This document shows, piece by piece, positions 17,806 through 27,050 of a stretch of 64,000 nucleotides of DNA. A program made the position numbers and the translations under genes. Position 1 is the first letter of the stretch. Each line of letters starts with the position of its first letter. Source of the stretch: Achromobacter aloeverae (lineage in GTDB: Bacteria; Pseudomonadota; Gammaproteobacteria; Burkholderiales; Burkholderiaceae_B); NCBI RefSeq assembly GCF_004121055.1, contig NZ_PYAL01000004.1, forward strand, positions 372,001-436,000, read 5' to 3'. The notes under the pieces are model-generated. The model did not search any database. It saw only the letters and a list, made by a program, of their open reading frames with translations, and was not told the DNA's origin.

Positions 17806-18600
17806 ATGGGCGGCGCGTTGCGCAGGATTAGCCGCGCGACGGGCGCGAGCCCCGGCGGAGCCCGCGCGCTGGCCAGGACGGCAGGGCGGGTCATGGCTTT
17901 ATCGGTGGCGCTGATGCTGCCGCTGCCCGGCTGCGTGAACCCGACGCCGCCCCGTGACGGCAAGGGGCCGCGCAGCGAGAATATGTCCGCCGACCAGTTC
18001 GGCCAGACCGATTTCAATCGGACGGTCACGCTGGCGATGCGCGACAACCTCAATAGCCTGTACTCCCTGGCGGACAAGCTCTATCGCCGCAATCCGCGCG
18101 AATGGCACAAGTCGGGCATGGCCGACCAGGCCGCCGCCATGAAGCACGTGCGGCACCTGGTCGACAACCGCATGCCGCCGGCCGGGCTCAATGGCCTGCG
18201 CGATATCCAGGTGCTGGCTGTCTCGCTGGATCCCAATTACCAGGGCGACCGGGTGGCCGCGTTCATCTACGGCCTGGCCGACACGATGATCGAGGCGCAC
18301 AATGGCAAGACGCGCTTCTATGTCTCCGATGTACTCGACGGCCAGCGTATCTACAACGCGGCCCGCAACGTCGAGGCGGCGGCGTGGCTGCTGGCCAGCC
18401 GGCGCGATGGCGCCGGTAATCCCCTGCTGCTGGCCAATGAAATGAGCAGTACGGCGGTGAACCTGAGCTTCGAGCGGGAGTTCGGCGCGATCATCGGGCG
18501 GCTGGACCTGATAGCCAACCTGCTGGGCGAAAACGGCCGCCGCATCGGGATCAATTATGCTCAGGGCTTGCTGTTCTTCAATTTCCTGCCGGTGCGATAA
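17806..18600 (+). CDS. Conserved lipoprotein of unknown function
   Basis: 264 residues from the ATG at 17806. An unusually long basic N-terminal region (about 29 residues with several Arg) precedes a hydrophobic core (MALSVALMLPLPGC) and a lipobox-like LPGC with Cys43; starting at the internal Met30 would leave too short a signal without positive charge. The mature protein is mostly helical (TDFNRTVTLAMRDNLNSLYSLADKLYRRN, SARNVEAAAWLLASRR-like NAARNVEAAAWLL). I do not recognise a named domain, and it has no cofactor or catalytic motif. It lies between pnp and ilvA and may be membrane-anchored at the periplasmic face. Confidence 0.7.
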   Translation: MGGALRRISRATGASPGGARALARTAGRVMALSVALMLPLPGCVNPTPPRDGKGPRSENMSADQFGQTDFNRTVTLAMRDNLNSLYSLADKLYRRNPREWHKSGMADQAAAMKHVRHLVDNRMPPAGLNGLRDIQVLAVSLDPNYQGDRVAAFIYGLADTMIEAHNGKTRFYVSDVLDGQRIYNAARNVEAAAWLLASRRDGAGNPLLLANEMSSTAVNLSFEREFGAIIGRLDLIANLLGENGRRIGINYAQGLLFFNFLPVR

Positions 18601-18641
18601 GCGGTTCTACCGGGCCCGTACTTCCTACTCAGGACGCCATC

Positions 18642-19859
18642 GTGATCGATCTTTCCGATATCCAGGCTGCGCGGCAAAATCTCCAGGGGCAGGTGCTGAA
18701 TACGCCGTTCACGCACTCGCGCACGCTGTCCGACATGCTGGGCGCGGAAATCTGGCTGAAATTCGAGAACCTGCAATTCACCGCTTCCTTCAAGGAGCGC
18801 GGCGCCTTCAACCGCATGCGCCTGTTGACCGATGATGAGCGGGCCGCCGGGGTAATCGCCGTTTCGGCCGGCAATCATGCGCAAGGCGTGGCCTACCATG
18901 CGCAGCGCATGGGCGTGCCGGCGGTGATCGTGATGCCGCGCTTCACGCCGACGGTGAAAGTGGCCAATACGCGCCGCTACGGGGCCGAGGTGGTGCTCGC
19001 GGGCGACACCTTCGACGATGCGCAGGCGCACGGCTACACCCTGGCCGACAGCCGCGGCCTGGTGATGATCCATCCCTATGACGACGCGGCGGTCATCGCC
19101 GGCCAGGGCACGATAGGCCTGGAAATGCTGGAGGCGCGCCCGGACCTGGATATGCTGGTCGTGCCCATAGGCGGCGGCGGCCTGATCGCCGGCATCGCCA
19201 CGGCGGCAAAGGCCTTGCAGCCGAAGCTGCAGGTCCTCGGCGTCCAGACCGAACGCTTTCCTTCCATGTACGCGACGGTGACCGGGAACTCCTTGCCCCA
19301 GGGACCGTACACCATCGCCGAGGGAATAGCCGTCAAATCGCCCGGCAGGATTACGCGCGAGATCGTGGCCCGCCATGTCGACGACATCCTGCTGGTGAGC
19401 GAAAGCGATATCGAGCACGCCATCGTGGTGTTGCTGGAGATCGAGAAGAGCGTGGTCGAGGGCGCCGGCGCGGCCGGCCTGGCGGCCTTGCTGCATGCGC
19501 GGGCGAACGGCGAAACGCGCTTCATGGACAAGCGCATCGGGCTGGTGTTGACCGGCGGCAATATCGATCCCCTGATGCTGGGCGAGCTGATCGAGCGCGG
19601 CATGGTGCGCGCCGGCCGCCTGGCCCGCATCCGCGTCGACATGGGGGACTTGCCCGGCGCGCTGGCGCGGGCGACTTCGCTCATCGCCGACGCCCAGGCC
19701 AATATCACGGAGGTGCACCATCAGCGCGCCTTCACGGCCTTGCCGGTACGCAACGTGGAAGTCGATTTCGTCTTGCAGACACGCGGGCCCGAGCATATCG
19801 CCGAAGTCATCGACAGGTTGAACGCGGCGGGATTTTCCGCCAGCAACCACGACCATTGA
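18642..19859 (+). CDS. ilvA: Threonine ammonia-lyase with C-terminal ACT domain
   Basis: 405 residues starting with GTG at 18642. It deaminates threonine to 2-oxobutyrate with PLP, feeding isoleucine synthesis. The PLP lysine is Lys51 in TASFKERGAFN; the phosphate-binding Gly loop IGGGGL is at 176-181. The C-terminal about 75 residues (RIRVDMGDLPGALARATSLIADAQANITEVHHQRAF) form one ACT domain. Total length is shorter than the two-ACT biosynthetic enzyme of E. coli (514), matching the shorter ACT-containing class. Not linked to the ilvIN-ilvC unit, but the same pathway is served. Confidence 0.93.
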   Translation: MIDLSDIQAARQNLQGQVLNTPFTHSRTLSDMLGAEIWLKFENLQFTASFKERGAFNRMRLLTDDERAAGVIAVSAGNHAQGVAYHAQRMGVPAVIVMPRFTPTVKVANTRRYGAEVVLAGDTFDDAQAHGYTLADSRGLVMIHPYDDAAVIAGQGTIGLEMLEARPDLDMLVVPIGGGGLIAGIATAAKALQPKLQVLGVQTERFPSMYATVTGNSLPQGPYTIAEGIAVKSPGRITREIVARHVDDILLVSESDIEHAIVVLLEIEKSVVEGAGAAGLAALLHARANGETRFMDKRIGLVLTGGNIDPLMLGELIERGMVRAGRLARIRVDMGDLPGALARATSLIADAQANITEVHHQRAFTALPVRNVEVDFVLQTRGPEHIAEVIDRLNAAGFSASNHDH

Positions 19860-19936
19860 TGCCGGTAGGCCGAAGCCCGTTCGCGCGCGGGTAGGCGGCC
19901 GGCGCCGCCGCCTGGCCATCGGGTCCTGAATGAAGT

Positions 19937-19989
19937 GGCCTGACCTGCTGTGATCTAACCTGACCTGACCTGCCCTGGTCCGACCTGCC
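19937..19989. repeat. Degenerate CCTGACCTG short repeats
   Basis: The gap after ilvA contains several imperfect copies of (C)CTGACCTG in direct orientation within about 50 bp, including two adjacent 5-bp-offset copies. It looks like slippage-derived low-complexity DNA; no regulatory role is evident. Confidence 0.5.
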
Positions 19990-20099
19990 GGAAAGCGCGC
20001 TCACATGACGAGGGAACCAGCGCCCGCGGATGCCGACTCACCGCCACGCGCGATTCGTCTTCGCGTGATTCTTCATTCAGGCAAGGAGGCAAGGTCATC

Positions 20100-20861
20100 G
20101 TGACATATTCCGTCCATAACGAATCTCACATCGTCAGTCCGCCCGGAGATGATGCGTCCGTAAACCGGCCCGCCGAAGCCGGCTTTTATACGGCCCTGGG
20201 GGCCTCGGCGCATGAGGGCATTTCCCTGCATCCGTCCGTGGCCGAGGACTATGCCGGCCGGTTCGCGCCACCCGGTCGCATGCGTTTCGACGTGACGGTC
20301 GGCACGGGCGAGGACACGGCCGGGCAGCTGGACCGGGTGCTGGCTGAAATGAAACGCCGGGCGCCGGACGGCACGTATGCCATCCAGGAAATCAATGTGG
20401 CCGGGACGGTCTTTACCGGTGGCGCCGCCGCCGATCTCGGGCATAACCGGGAGCTGGCGCTGCGCAACGAAGCCTATGTCCAGCAGTACTTCGCCTTGGC
20501 GGGCGTGCGGCCGGAACTGGGCGTGAATACGCACGGAAAGATATCGGCCGAGTTTCCAGGCCTGCTGCTCCAGCCGGAGCACGCAACCCGGCGCAATGCC
20601 GTGCACGTGGATATCGTGTACCGCCGGCGTGCCGGGGGCGACCCGGCACCGAAGGGGGCGGACAGGACCACGCGGTGCTCGAAGGCGGCCTCGGCCTTGC
20701 TGGGGACGCATACGGCAAGCCCCGGTTTGCGCGCGCTGTCCGCACCGCCGCCCATGGCCTGGCCGGACGGCGGTGCCATGGACGAGATCACGGTTTCCCG
20801 GCCGGCTGCGTCCACGGACAAACCGTGGCTGCGCCGTTGTCCGGTTCGGCAGCGCGCGTGA
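20100..20861 (+). CDS. Hypothetical protein with divergent OmpA-like C-terminal fold
   Basis: 253 residues from a GTG start after AGGAGGCAAGG. No signal peptide or membrane helix. Residues about 60-176 show the order expected of an OmpA-type peptidoglycan-binding domain: strand with FDVTVGTGEDTAG, helix of NRELALRNEAYVQQYFALAGV, strand with LGVNTHGK, and a final strand RRNAVHVDIVYRRR. The usual Asp and Arg that bind diaminopimelate are not clearly conserved and the protein lacks an export signal, so binding to peptidoglycan is doubtful. The last 70 residues look disordered. Function unknown. Confidence 0.55.
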   Translation: MTYSVHNESHIVSPPGDDASVNRPAEAGFYTALGASAHEGISLHPSVAEDYAGRFAPPGRMRFDVTVGTGEDTAGQLDRVLAEMKRRAPDGTYAIQEINVAGTVFTGGAAADLGHNRELALRNEAYVQQYFALAGVRPELGVNTHGKISAEFPGLLLQPEHATRRNAVHVDIVYRRRAGGDPAPKGADRTTRCSKAASALLGTHTASPGLRALSAPPPMAWPDGGAMDEITVSRPAASTDKPWLRRCPVRQRA

Positions 20862-20862
20862 G

Positions 20863-20887
20863 ACCCCGGGGGCAGGGGCCGGGGTTT
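20863..20887. terminator. Bidirectional GC-rich hairpin between convergent genes
   Basis: Perfect 7-bp stem ACCCCGG/CCGGGGT between the stop codons of two convergent genes, with only three T residues on the plus side. A plausible weak terminator. Confidence 0.4.
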
Positions 20888-21486
20888 CAGGCCGCTTGCG
20901 CGGCCATCATCAGGCCGCGCAAGCGATGCAGCCGCTCGCGGTTCAGCGTGACCGCCAGGGGTTCGGGCTGGCGGCCGGTCGCCACCAGTTGCTCCATGGT
21001 GAGCGCCAGGGCGTCGCGCAGCGGCTCGGGGTCCTGCTCCCACCAGAATGACAGCAGGCGGTCGGGGCTATAGACGTCCATGCCCAGTCGGCGCAACTCC
21101 GACCGGTTGAAGTCCTTCAGGTTCCACGTCAGCACGCCCGTGGCGGGCGCGATCTGTTCGCCACAGCGCGCGCGCCGCGCCAGTCCGGCGGCGATCACAT
21201 GGCGGTCCTTGGGATCGCTGTAGCGCAACCCGCTTTCGTAGGCATCGAATTCGCCCGCGTCGGCGTCGGGAAAGCGGGCCTGCATGGCCTGCCAGTCCTG
21301 CTCCACGAGCGCGCGGTCCACCTCCCAGATGCGGGCGGCGTTGCGTACCCATTCCTGGCCGATGCGGGCGCTCCAGACCGGCCGGTAGGCGTCCCGGCCG
21401 GCCAGTTGCAGCAGTAGCGGGCGCAGCACCGATGACATCAGCACGCAGGCGTCCAGCACCAGCAGCGGCGGGCTGCCGGCCGCCAT
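20887..21486 (-). CDS. PIN-domain protein (VapC/PIN_3-type), no visible antitoxin
   Basis: 199 residues from the ATG at 21486 (MAAGSPPLLVLDACVL). PIN nuclease features: first acidic residue in LVLDACVLMS (Asp12), a conserved Glu/Asp cluster in the middle (DADAGEFDAYESG) and the D-x2-D motif YSDPKDRHVIAAG. These residues bind Mg2+/Mn2+ in RNA-cleaving toxins. The C-terminal half (TWNLKDFNRSELRRLGMDVYSPDRLL) matches larger PIN_3 proteins. No small antitoxin gene lies next to it: gdhA ends 44 bp upstream on the same strand. Toxin activity is therefore uncertain. Confidence 0.75.
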   Translation of the reverse strand: MAAGSPPLLVLDACVLMSSVLRPLLLQLAGRDAYRPVWSARIGQEWVRNAARIWEVDRALVEQDWQAMQARFPDADAGEFDAYESGLRYSDPKDRHVIAAGLARRARCGEQIAPATGVLTWNLKDFNRSELRRLGMDVYSPDRLLSFWWEQDPEPLRDALALTMEQLVATGRQPEPLAVTLNRERLHRLRGLMMAAQAA

Positions 21487-21530
21487 GGCCCGGCCGGCGA
21501 TGGGGATTAGCGTGTAGGACAAGGGATGCC

Positions 21531-22877
21531 TTAGATCACGCCCTGCGCCAGCATCGCGTCGGCCACCTTCACGAAGCCCGCCACGTTGGCGCCGTCGATG
21601 TAGCTGACGCTGCCGTCCTCGCGGCGGCCGTACTTGACGCAGGCCGCATGTATGCCTTGCATGATCAGCAGCAGGCGGGCATCCACTTCCTCGCGGGTCC
21701 AGGACAGGCGCATGGCGTTCTGGCTCATTTCCAGGCCCGACGTGGCCACGCCGCCGGCGTTCGATGCCTTGCCGGGGGCATAGAGCACGCCGGCCGTCTC
21801 GAAGGTCCGGGCTGCCTCGTTGGTCGAAGGCATGTTGGCGCCTTCGGCCACGCACAGCACGCCGTTGGCGATCAGGGTCTTGGCGTCGTCCTCGTTCAGC
21901 TCGTTCTGGGTGGCGCAGGGCAGGGCCACATCCACCTTGATGGACCAGGGGCTCTTGCCGGCAAGGAATTGCACGCCGGGCACCTTTGCGGCGTAGTCGC
22001 TGACGCGCCCGTAGTGGTGGTTCTTGATGTCCATCAGGACGGCCAGCTTTTCGCTCGTGAATCCCTCGGGATCGTAGGCGGTGCCGGAAGAGTCGGACAC
22101 CGTCACGACCTTGGCGCCCAGTTCCATGGCTTTCTCCACGGCATATTGGGCCACGTTGCCCGAGCCGGAGACCGACACGGTCTTGCCTTCGATCGACTGG
22201 CCGCGTGTGGCCAGCATTTCCTGGGCGAAGTAGACGACGCCGTAGCCCGTTGCCTCCGGGCGGATCAGCGAGCCGCCGAACGACAGGCCCTTGCCCGTGA
22301 ATACGCTGCCCGCGGTATTGGACAGCTTCTTGTACATGCCGGCCATGTAGCCCACTTCGCGGCCGCCCACGCCCATGTCGCCGGCCGGCACGTCGGTATC
22401 GGGGCCGACGTGGCGGAACAGCTCGGTCACGAAGGCCTGGCAGAAGCGCATCACTTCCGCGGAGGTCTTGCCCTTCGGGTCGAAATCCGAGCCGCCCTTG
22501 CCGCCGCCCATGGGCAGCGTGGTCAGCGCGTTCTTGAAGGTCTGCTCGAAGGCCAGGAATTTCAGGACGGATTGGTTCACCGACGGGTGGAAACGCATGC
22601 CGCCCTTGTAGGGGCCGATGGCCATGCTGTGCTGGACGCGGAAGCCACGGTTGATGTGCACCTGGCCCTTGTCGTCGGTCCAGCTCACGCGGAACTGGAT
22701 GATGCGTTCGGCTTCGACCAGGCGTTCGAGCAGCGCGCTTTCCGCATACTTGGGATGCTTCTCGATGAAAGGCCACAGGCTTTCCATCACCTCGGTGACC
22801 GCCTGCAGGAACTCGGGCTGGCCCGGGTTGCGATGCGCGACTTCTTCGAGGAACTGGCCGACGGATTGGTATTTCAT
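21531..22877 (-). CDS. gdhA: Glutamate dehydrogenase (NADP-type)
   Basis: 448 residues, the hexameric bacterial length. It aminates 2-oxoglutarate to glutamate. The active-site segment LPMGGGKGGSDFDPKGKT contains the catalytic Lys127; the substrate-binding Lys residues lie in GPYKGGMRFHPSVN (about 87-100), and the Rossmann loop is SGSGNVAQYA (about 236-245). RBS CCAGGAGAC precedes the ATG. NADP preference is inferred from overall similarity to the E. coli enzyme. Followed 44 bp later by the PIN-domain gene on the same strand. Confidence 0.96.
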   Translation of the reverse strand: MKYQSVGQFLEEVAHRNPGQPEFLQAVTEVMESLWPFIEKHPKYAESALLERLVEAERIIQFRVSWTDDKGQVHINRGFRVQHSMAIGPYKGGMRFHPSVNQSVLKFLAFEQTFKNALTTLPMGGGKGGSDFDPKGKTSAEVMRFCQAFVTELFRHVGPDTDVPAGDMGVGGREVGYMAGMYKKLSNTAGSVFTGKGLSFGGSLIRPEATGYGVVYFAQEMLATRGQSIEGKTVSVSGSGNVAQYAVEKAMELGAKVVTVSDSSGTAYDPEGFTSEKLAVLMDIKNHHYGRVSDYAAKVPGVQFLAGKSPWSIKVDVALPCATQNELNEDDAKTLIANGVLCVAEGANMPSTNEAARTFETAGVLYAPGKASNAGGVATSGLEMSQNAMRLSWTREEVDARLLLIMQGIHAACVKYGRREDGSVSYIDGANVAGFVKVADAMLAQGVI

Positions 22878-23030
22878 GGCGGGAAGTCTCCTGGCTTTAT
22901 CTAAGTATGTGGGCAGGGCGGAATTATGCCAAAAAGTTATAGGGTCCCGTTTTTCGAGGGGGAATGATCGTTGTCGCAGCGGCCGTTGCCGCGGCGGCGT
23001 AGCGATGTCCGCCGCGCGGGCTGCGCCAGG

Positions 23031-23441
23031 CTATCTGGCCGGTTGCGCGGGGACGGAGCGCATTGGAGGGGCTGGCGAGGGCGCCTGCTCTGCCATGGGC
23101 GGAGCGGCCAACCGGGGCTCGGTGGGCCGGCCCAGGGTTCCACCCGCCTGGAACGCCGACAGCATATTGGATGTCAGCGAGGCATTGAACGAGGCAACGC
23201 CGAAGATGACCGTGAGCGCGGTCGCGATGCCTGTGACGATCAGGGTCACGGTCAGTGACGAGAACCTGGCGTCGAACTTCGTTTCGATGGCCTTGATCTC
23301 GGCGCGCGCGGCTGCGCCGTCGCGTTGAATTTGCGCGCAGGTGGCTGCGATCGCGTCGACCTTGGCATCCATGTGGGCTTCGAGCGCGGAAAGCCTGCTG
23401 TCCAGTTCGTAGCGGTTGACGTAGTTCCTCGTTCTCGGCAT
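23031..23441 (-). CDS. Hypothetical coiled-coil membrane protein
   Basis: 136 residues, RBS GAGAGGAACC. An N-terminal basic segment (PRTRNYVNRYELDSRLSALEAHMDAKVDAIAATC) leads into a coiled coil up to about residue 60; one or two membrane helices follow (LTVTLIVTGIATALTVIFGVASF region), then a Pro/Ala-rich tail. No known catalytic domain. Comparable short proteins occur in related Burkholderiales, as far as I recall, without assigned function. Alone between gdhA and the chemoreceptor gene. Confidence 0.6.
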   Translation of the reverse strand: MPRTRNYVNRYELDSRLSALEAHMDAKVDAIAATCAQIQRDGAAARAEIKAIETKFDARFSSLTVTLIVTGIATALTVIFGVASFNASLTSNMLSAFQAGGTLGRPTEPRLAAPPMAEQAPSPAPPMRSVPAQPAR

Positions 23442-23624
23442 GCGGTTCCTCTCCTCGGCCAGGCCTGCACGTGAGTAACGCGGGCCCGCGCCGCAATCCT
23501 CGATGCCCGTGTCGTTTTGATGCCCGGGCAGGCCAGGAAAGCCCGGGCCAGCCCCTATTCGCCAGTTGGCCGGAAGGGTGACGAGACGGCCGTACGACGC
23601 GCCAGGGCTTTTTATATGGAAAGT

Positions 23625-23652
23625 TAAAGTTCCCGATTGGGAACGCCGTTAA
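23625..23652 (+). promoter_or_regulatory. Candidate sigma-28 (FliA) promoter of the chemoreceptor gene
   Basis: TAAA (23625-23628) and GCCGTTAA (23645-23652) match the FliA consensus TAAA / GCCGATAA with a 16-bp spacer (usual 15). The spacer is itself a perfect inverted repeat, GTTCCC-GATT-GGGAAC. It lies 51 bp before the ATG of a methyl-accepting chemotaxis protein, the expected class of target. Confidence 0.65.
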
Positions 23653-23703
23653 AGGGTGCACATTCTTGTCCCCTTTTCAGGGCCGCTTCTACCCGGAGAC
23701 GTC

Positions 23704-25320
23704 ATGCCCCGACTAACGCTACGCCAGAAACTCTGGATTCCCCTGGCCATGGCTTGGCTGGGCCTGCTGGCCATCACGGTCTTTAACGCCTATTCGGCGC
23801 GCTCGCTGCAGATGGCCGAACGCCGCCAGGATCTGTCCAACCTCGCCGAAGCAGCCCACAGCCTGATCGTCGATTCGATGAAGCAGGTCGAGCAGGGCAA
23901 GCTCACGCCGGCGCAGGGCCGCCAGCAGGCGATCGAACGCGTGGTCGCGCTGCGCTTTGGCAGCGACGGCTATGTCACCTTGACCGACGCGCAGTCGAAC
24001 ATCGTGGCGCATCCGATCAACGCCAGCTTGAACGGCAAGAATATGTCAGGTTTCCGGGACGCAAAGGGGGGCGCGCTCTATGGCGACATCGCCCGCGCCG
24101 GCAGTTCGGCCGCCGGCAATGGATACATCCAATACTGGTGGCCGCGTCCGGGCGCCAAGGAAGCCAGCCTCAAGCTGGGCTACGTGCTGCGATACAAACC
24201 GTTCGGATGGGACATCATCGTGGGCGCCTACATGGACGATATCGAAGCGGCGTTCATCCGATCGCTGCTCGAATCCATCGGCTTGCTGGTGGTGCTGGGC
24301 GTGCTCATCTCCTGTATCGCCGCGCTCGTGGTGCGCAGCATCCAGCGTTCGGTGGGTGGCGAGCCCGCCACGGCCGCGCGGATCGCCGGCCGGATCGCCG
24401 CGGGCGACCTCACGACCGAGGTCGCGCTGCGCAAGGGCGACCGCGACAGCGTGATGGCCGCCATGGCTCACATGCGAGACCGCCTTGCCGACACCGTGGG
24501 CCAGATCCAGGTAGCGGCCGGCTCCATCGATGCCGCCACGCGCGAGATATCCGCCGGCAACACCGACCTCTCATCGCGTACTGAAGAGCAGGCTGCCTCG
24601 CTGGAAGAGACCGCCTCCAGCATGGAAGAACTTACCTCCACCGTTCGCCAGAACGCCGACAACGCGCGCCTGGCCAGCGACCTCGCCGGCCAGGCCTCGG
24701 CCGTCGCGGGCCGGGGCGGCGAAGCGGTGAACCAGGTGGTGGAAAAGATGCGCGGCATCACGGCCAGCTCGCGCAAGATCGGCGACATCATCGGCGTGAT
24801 CGACGGCATCGCGTTCCAGACCAACATCCTGGCGCTCAACGCCGCCGTGGAAGCGGCGCGCGCCGGCGAGCAGGGCCGCGGCTTCGCCGTGGTGGCCGGC
24901 GAAGTGCGCAGCCTGGCGCAACGCAGCGCCAGCGCCGCGCGCGAGATCAAGGACCTGATCGGCGTATCGGTCGGCCAGGTGGAAAGCGGCTCGGCCCTGG
25001 TGGAACAGGCAGGCTCCACGATCGAGGAAGTGGTGCAGGCCGTGCATCGCGTGACCAGCATCATGAGCGAGATCGCCCAGGCTTCGTCGGAGCAGACGCG
25101 CGGCCTGGAGGAGGTCAACCGCGCGGTCTCGCAGATGGACGACGTGACGCAGCAGAACGCCGCGCTGGTCGAAGAGGCGGCCGCCGCCGCGGCATCGCTC
25201 GAAGACCAGGCCCGGCACCTGCAGCGCGCCGTGGCGATCTTCCGCCTGGCGCAGGTGCAGGCGCACAGCGCCGCGCCGGGCGCCCCGGTGCGGTTGGGCT
25301 GGGAGCCGGCGGCGGCCTGA
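23704..25320 (+). CDS. Methyl-accepting chemotaxis protein with periplasmic Cache domain
   Basis: 538 residues from the ATG at 23704; the more upstream in-frame ATG would put a non-polar leader before the basic [11 protein letters not shown] that normally precedes TM1. TM1 is about 12-30; the periplasmic region (about 35-190) is an sCache_2-like sensor ([47 protein letters not shown]); TM2 about 197-217; HAMP about 218-270; the signalling tip [43 protein letters not shown] lies near 380-425. No C-terminal NWETF pentapeptide, so CheR/CheB tethering is not expected. The ligand is unknown; sCache domains often bind small carboxylates. Confidence 0.93.
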   Translation: MPRLTLRQKLWIPLAMAWLGLLAITVFNAYSARSLQMAERRQDLSNLAEAAHSLIVDSMKQVEQGKLTPAQGRQQAIERVVALRFGSDGYVTLTDAQSNIVAHPINASLNGKNMSGFRDAKGGALYGDIARAGSSAAGNGYIQYWWPRPGAKEASLKLGYVLRYKPFGWDIIVGAYMDDIEAAFIRSLLESIGLLVVLGVLISCIAALVVRSIQRSVGGEPATAARIAGRIAAGDLTTEVALRKGDRDSVMAAMAHMRDRLADTVGQIQVAAGSIDAATREISAGNTDLSSRTEEQAASLEETASSMEELTSTVRQNADNARLASDLAGQASAVAGRGGEAVNQVVEKMRGITASSRKIGDIIGVIDGIAFQTNILALNAAVEAARAGEQGRGFAVVAGEVRSLAQRSASAAREIKDLIGVSVGQVESGSALVEQAGSTIEEVVQAVHRVTSIMSEIAQASSEQTRGLEEVNRAVSQMDDVTQQNAALVEEAAAAAASLEDQARHLQRAVAIFRLAQVQAHSAAPGAPVRLGWEPAAA

Positions 25321-25376
25321 CGCATTGGAGGCGGGCTGGGTGGGAGACGTCTCGGAGGCCGAGGACTTGGCAATCT

Positions 25377-27020
25377 TCACGAGACCGTTTTCCTCTCTCG
25401 CTCCGCATCCTGGAGTTGGCGCCATGCAATTTTCCCGGTCGCAAGCCGGGGAAGTTCGTCTACGAACTCCACCAGCCTGGGGTATTTGTAAGCGGCCATC
25501 CTGCCTTTGCACCATTCGATGATGTCCGTGGCGCTGACACGGCAGGCCGCGTTTTTTTGCAGGACAATAACGGCCTTCACGGTTTCGCCGCGATAGGCAT
25601 CGTGCGCGGCGATGACGCAGGCCTCCCTCACGTCGGGATGTTCGTGCAGCATCGCCTCTATTTCCGTCGGCCAAACCTTATATCCCGACGCGTTGACCAT
25701 CCGCTTGAGACGGTCCACCAGGAAGAAGTAGCCCTCGTCATCGACGTAGCCCAGATCTCCCGTACGGAAGAAGGGCTTCCCGTCCAGGGTAACGAATGCC
25801 TCTCGCGTGGCCTGTTCGTTTCGCCAATAGCCGCTGAACATCTTGTCGCTGGAAATGACGATCTCGCCCACGTTGTTGTCCGATACTTCAGACCCGGTCT
25901 CTGGATCGAGGATGCGTGTATCCGTGTTGAAGAGCGGAATGCCCAGGCACTGGCGCTTGAAATTGTTCGCGGGATTTCCCATGAGGGGCATGCCTTCGGA
26001 CAAACCGTAGCCTTCCAGGAAGTCCACCCCCAGCAGCGCCTTGATACGTTCGCCGACCGCCTGCGGCATGCCGGCCCCGCCGCCCCCGACGCGCCTGAGT
26101 GACCGCAGGTCGTAGCTGGAAAGACGATCGCTGGCGAGAAAATCGATCATCACGGTGGGCATCGTGTTCCAGTGGGTGACCTTGTGGCGCGCGATCAGGT
26201 CGGCAGCGCTGTCGCGATTCCACCGCTGCAACATGACCAGCGTCCCGCCAACGAAGATCGGCGTGTTCATCATGTTTTGCATACCGGTAATGTGGAAGAA
26301 CGGCAAGGCCGCCAATACCACCGTCTCGGATTGCATGTTCATCCAGTGAGCTACCGTATTGATGCTCGCCATCATGGACCGGTGCGTGTGCATGCACCCC
26401 TTGGGCATGCCGGTAGTGCCTGAGCTGTAAAGAATCACGGCCAGCTGGTCCGGGTTCTGGTCGACGCCTCGTGCGGCAATATGGCCCGCGGCGAGGGCGC
26501 CATCGAAGTCGTGCAGCTCAGGCGCCGGGCGCCGCGGCGCGGCGGCCATATCGCGCCGCGCCGCCGGCGTGTTGGTGACGATGATGCCACGTAGTTCCGA
26601 GGCGCCCTCCATCCCTAACAGTTCCGGAACCATGTCGGCGCTGGAAAACGCGATGCACGCGCCCGTATCAGTCCGGTAGTGACCCAGTTCGCCGCGTTTG
26701 TTCATCGGGTTGATCGGCACGACCACGGCGCCAAGACGCAGGATCGCATAGTAGGCGATCACGAATTCCCGACAGTTCTGCATATAGAGCAAGACGGGCT
26801 CGGAGGCGGCCACGCCGACGATATTCTGCAGGAAACCGGACATCCGCTCGACGGCAGCCAGCAGTTCGCGATAACTCAAGGCTCCCCGTTCGTCGATCAG
26901 CACGGTCTTGCCAGGGAAACGGGTCGCCGAAACCTGCAGGTTGAAATGCAGGTTGGTCGAGGGGGTTGCCATCTGGTGAGGGAGGTGCGGGGGCCAGTGA
27001 CTGACGGTTTGCGGTGTCAT
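25377..27020 (-). CDS. Acyl-CoA synthetase (AMP-forming)
   Basis: 547 residues from the ATG at 27020, with GGAG 10 nt upstream. It activates a carboxylic acid to its CoA thioester with ATP. ANL-superfamily motifs: A3 loop YSSGTTGMPKGCMHTHR (about 206-222), A5 EGYGLSEG, A7 FFRTGDLGY, hinge A8 DRLKRMVNASGYKVWPTEIE and the C-terminal catalytic Lys in LPRLATGKIAWRQL. It is the last gene of a minus-strand acyl-CoA degradation cluster, so it probably primes that cluster's substrate. The acid itself cannot be deduced. Confidence 0.9.
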   Translation of the reverse strand: MTPQTVSHWPPHLPHQMATPSTNLHFNLQVSATRFPGKTVLIDERGALSYRELLAAVERMSGFLQNIVGVAASEPVLLYMQNCREFVIAYYAILRLGAVVVPINPMNKRGELGHYRTDTGACIAFSSADMVPELLGMEGASELRGIIVTNTPAARRDMAAAPRRPAPELHDFDGALAAGHIAARGVDQNPDQLAVILYSSGTTGMPKGCMHTHRSMMASINTVAHWMNMQSETVVLAALPFFHITGMQNMMNTPIFVGGTLVMLQRWNRDSAADLIARHKVTHWNTMPTVMIDFLASDRLSSYDLRSLRRVGGGGAGMPQAVGERIKALLGVDFLEGYGLSEGMPLMGNPANNFKRQCLGIPLFNTDTRILDPETGSEVSDNNVGEIVISSDKMFSGYWRNEQATREAFVTLDGKPFFRTGDLGYVDDEGYFFLVDRLKRMVNASGYKVWPTEIEAMLHEHPDVREACVIAAHDAYRGETVKAVIVLQKNAACRVSATDIIEWCKGRMAAYKYPRLVEFVDELPRLATGKIAWRQLQDAERERKTVS

Positions 27021-27050
27021 GAGCAACCTGCTCCATGTCGGAAAAGGCGG

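Noticed and set aside
15270-18077. A 935-codon minus-strand open frame antisense to pnp
   Set aside because: Same cause: third-position GC bias removes stop codons on the opposite strand. No recognisable protein features.
21487-21530. Antitoxin gene for the PIN-domain protein
   Set aside because: The gap to gdhA is only 44 bp, and the longer frame running upstream is a shadow of gdhA.
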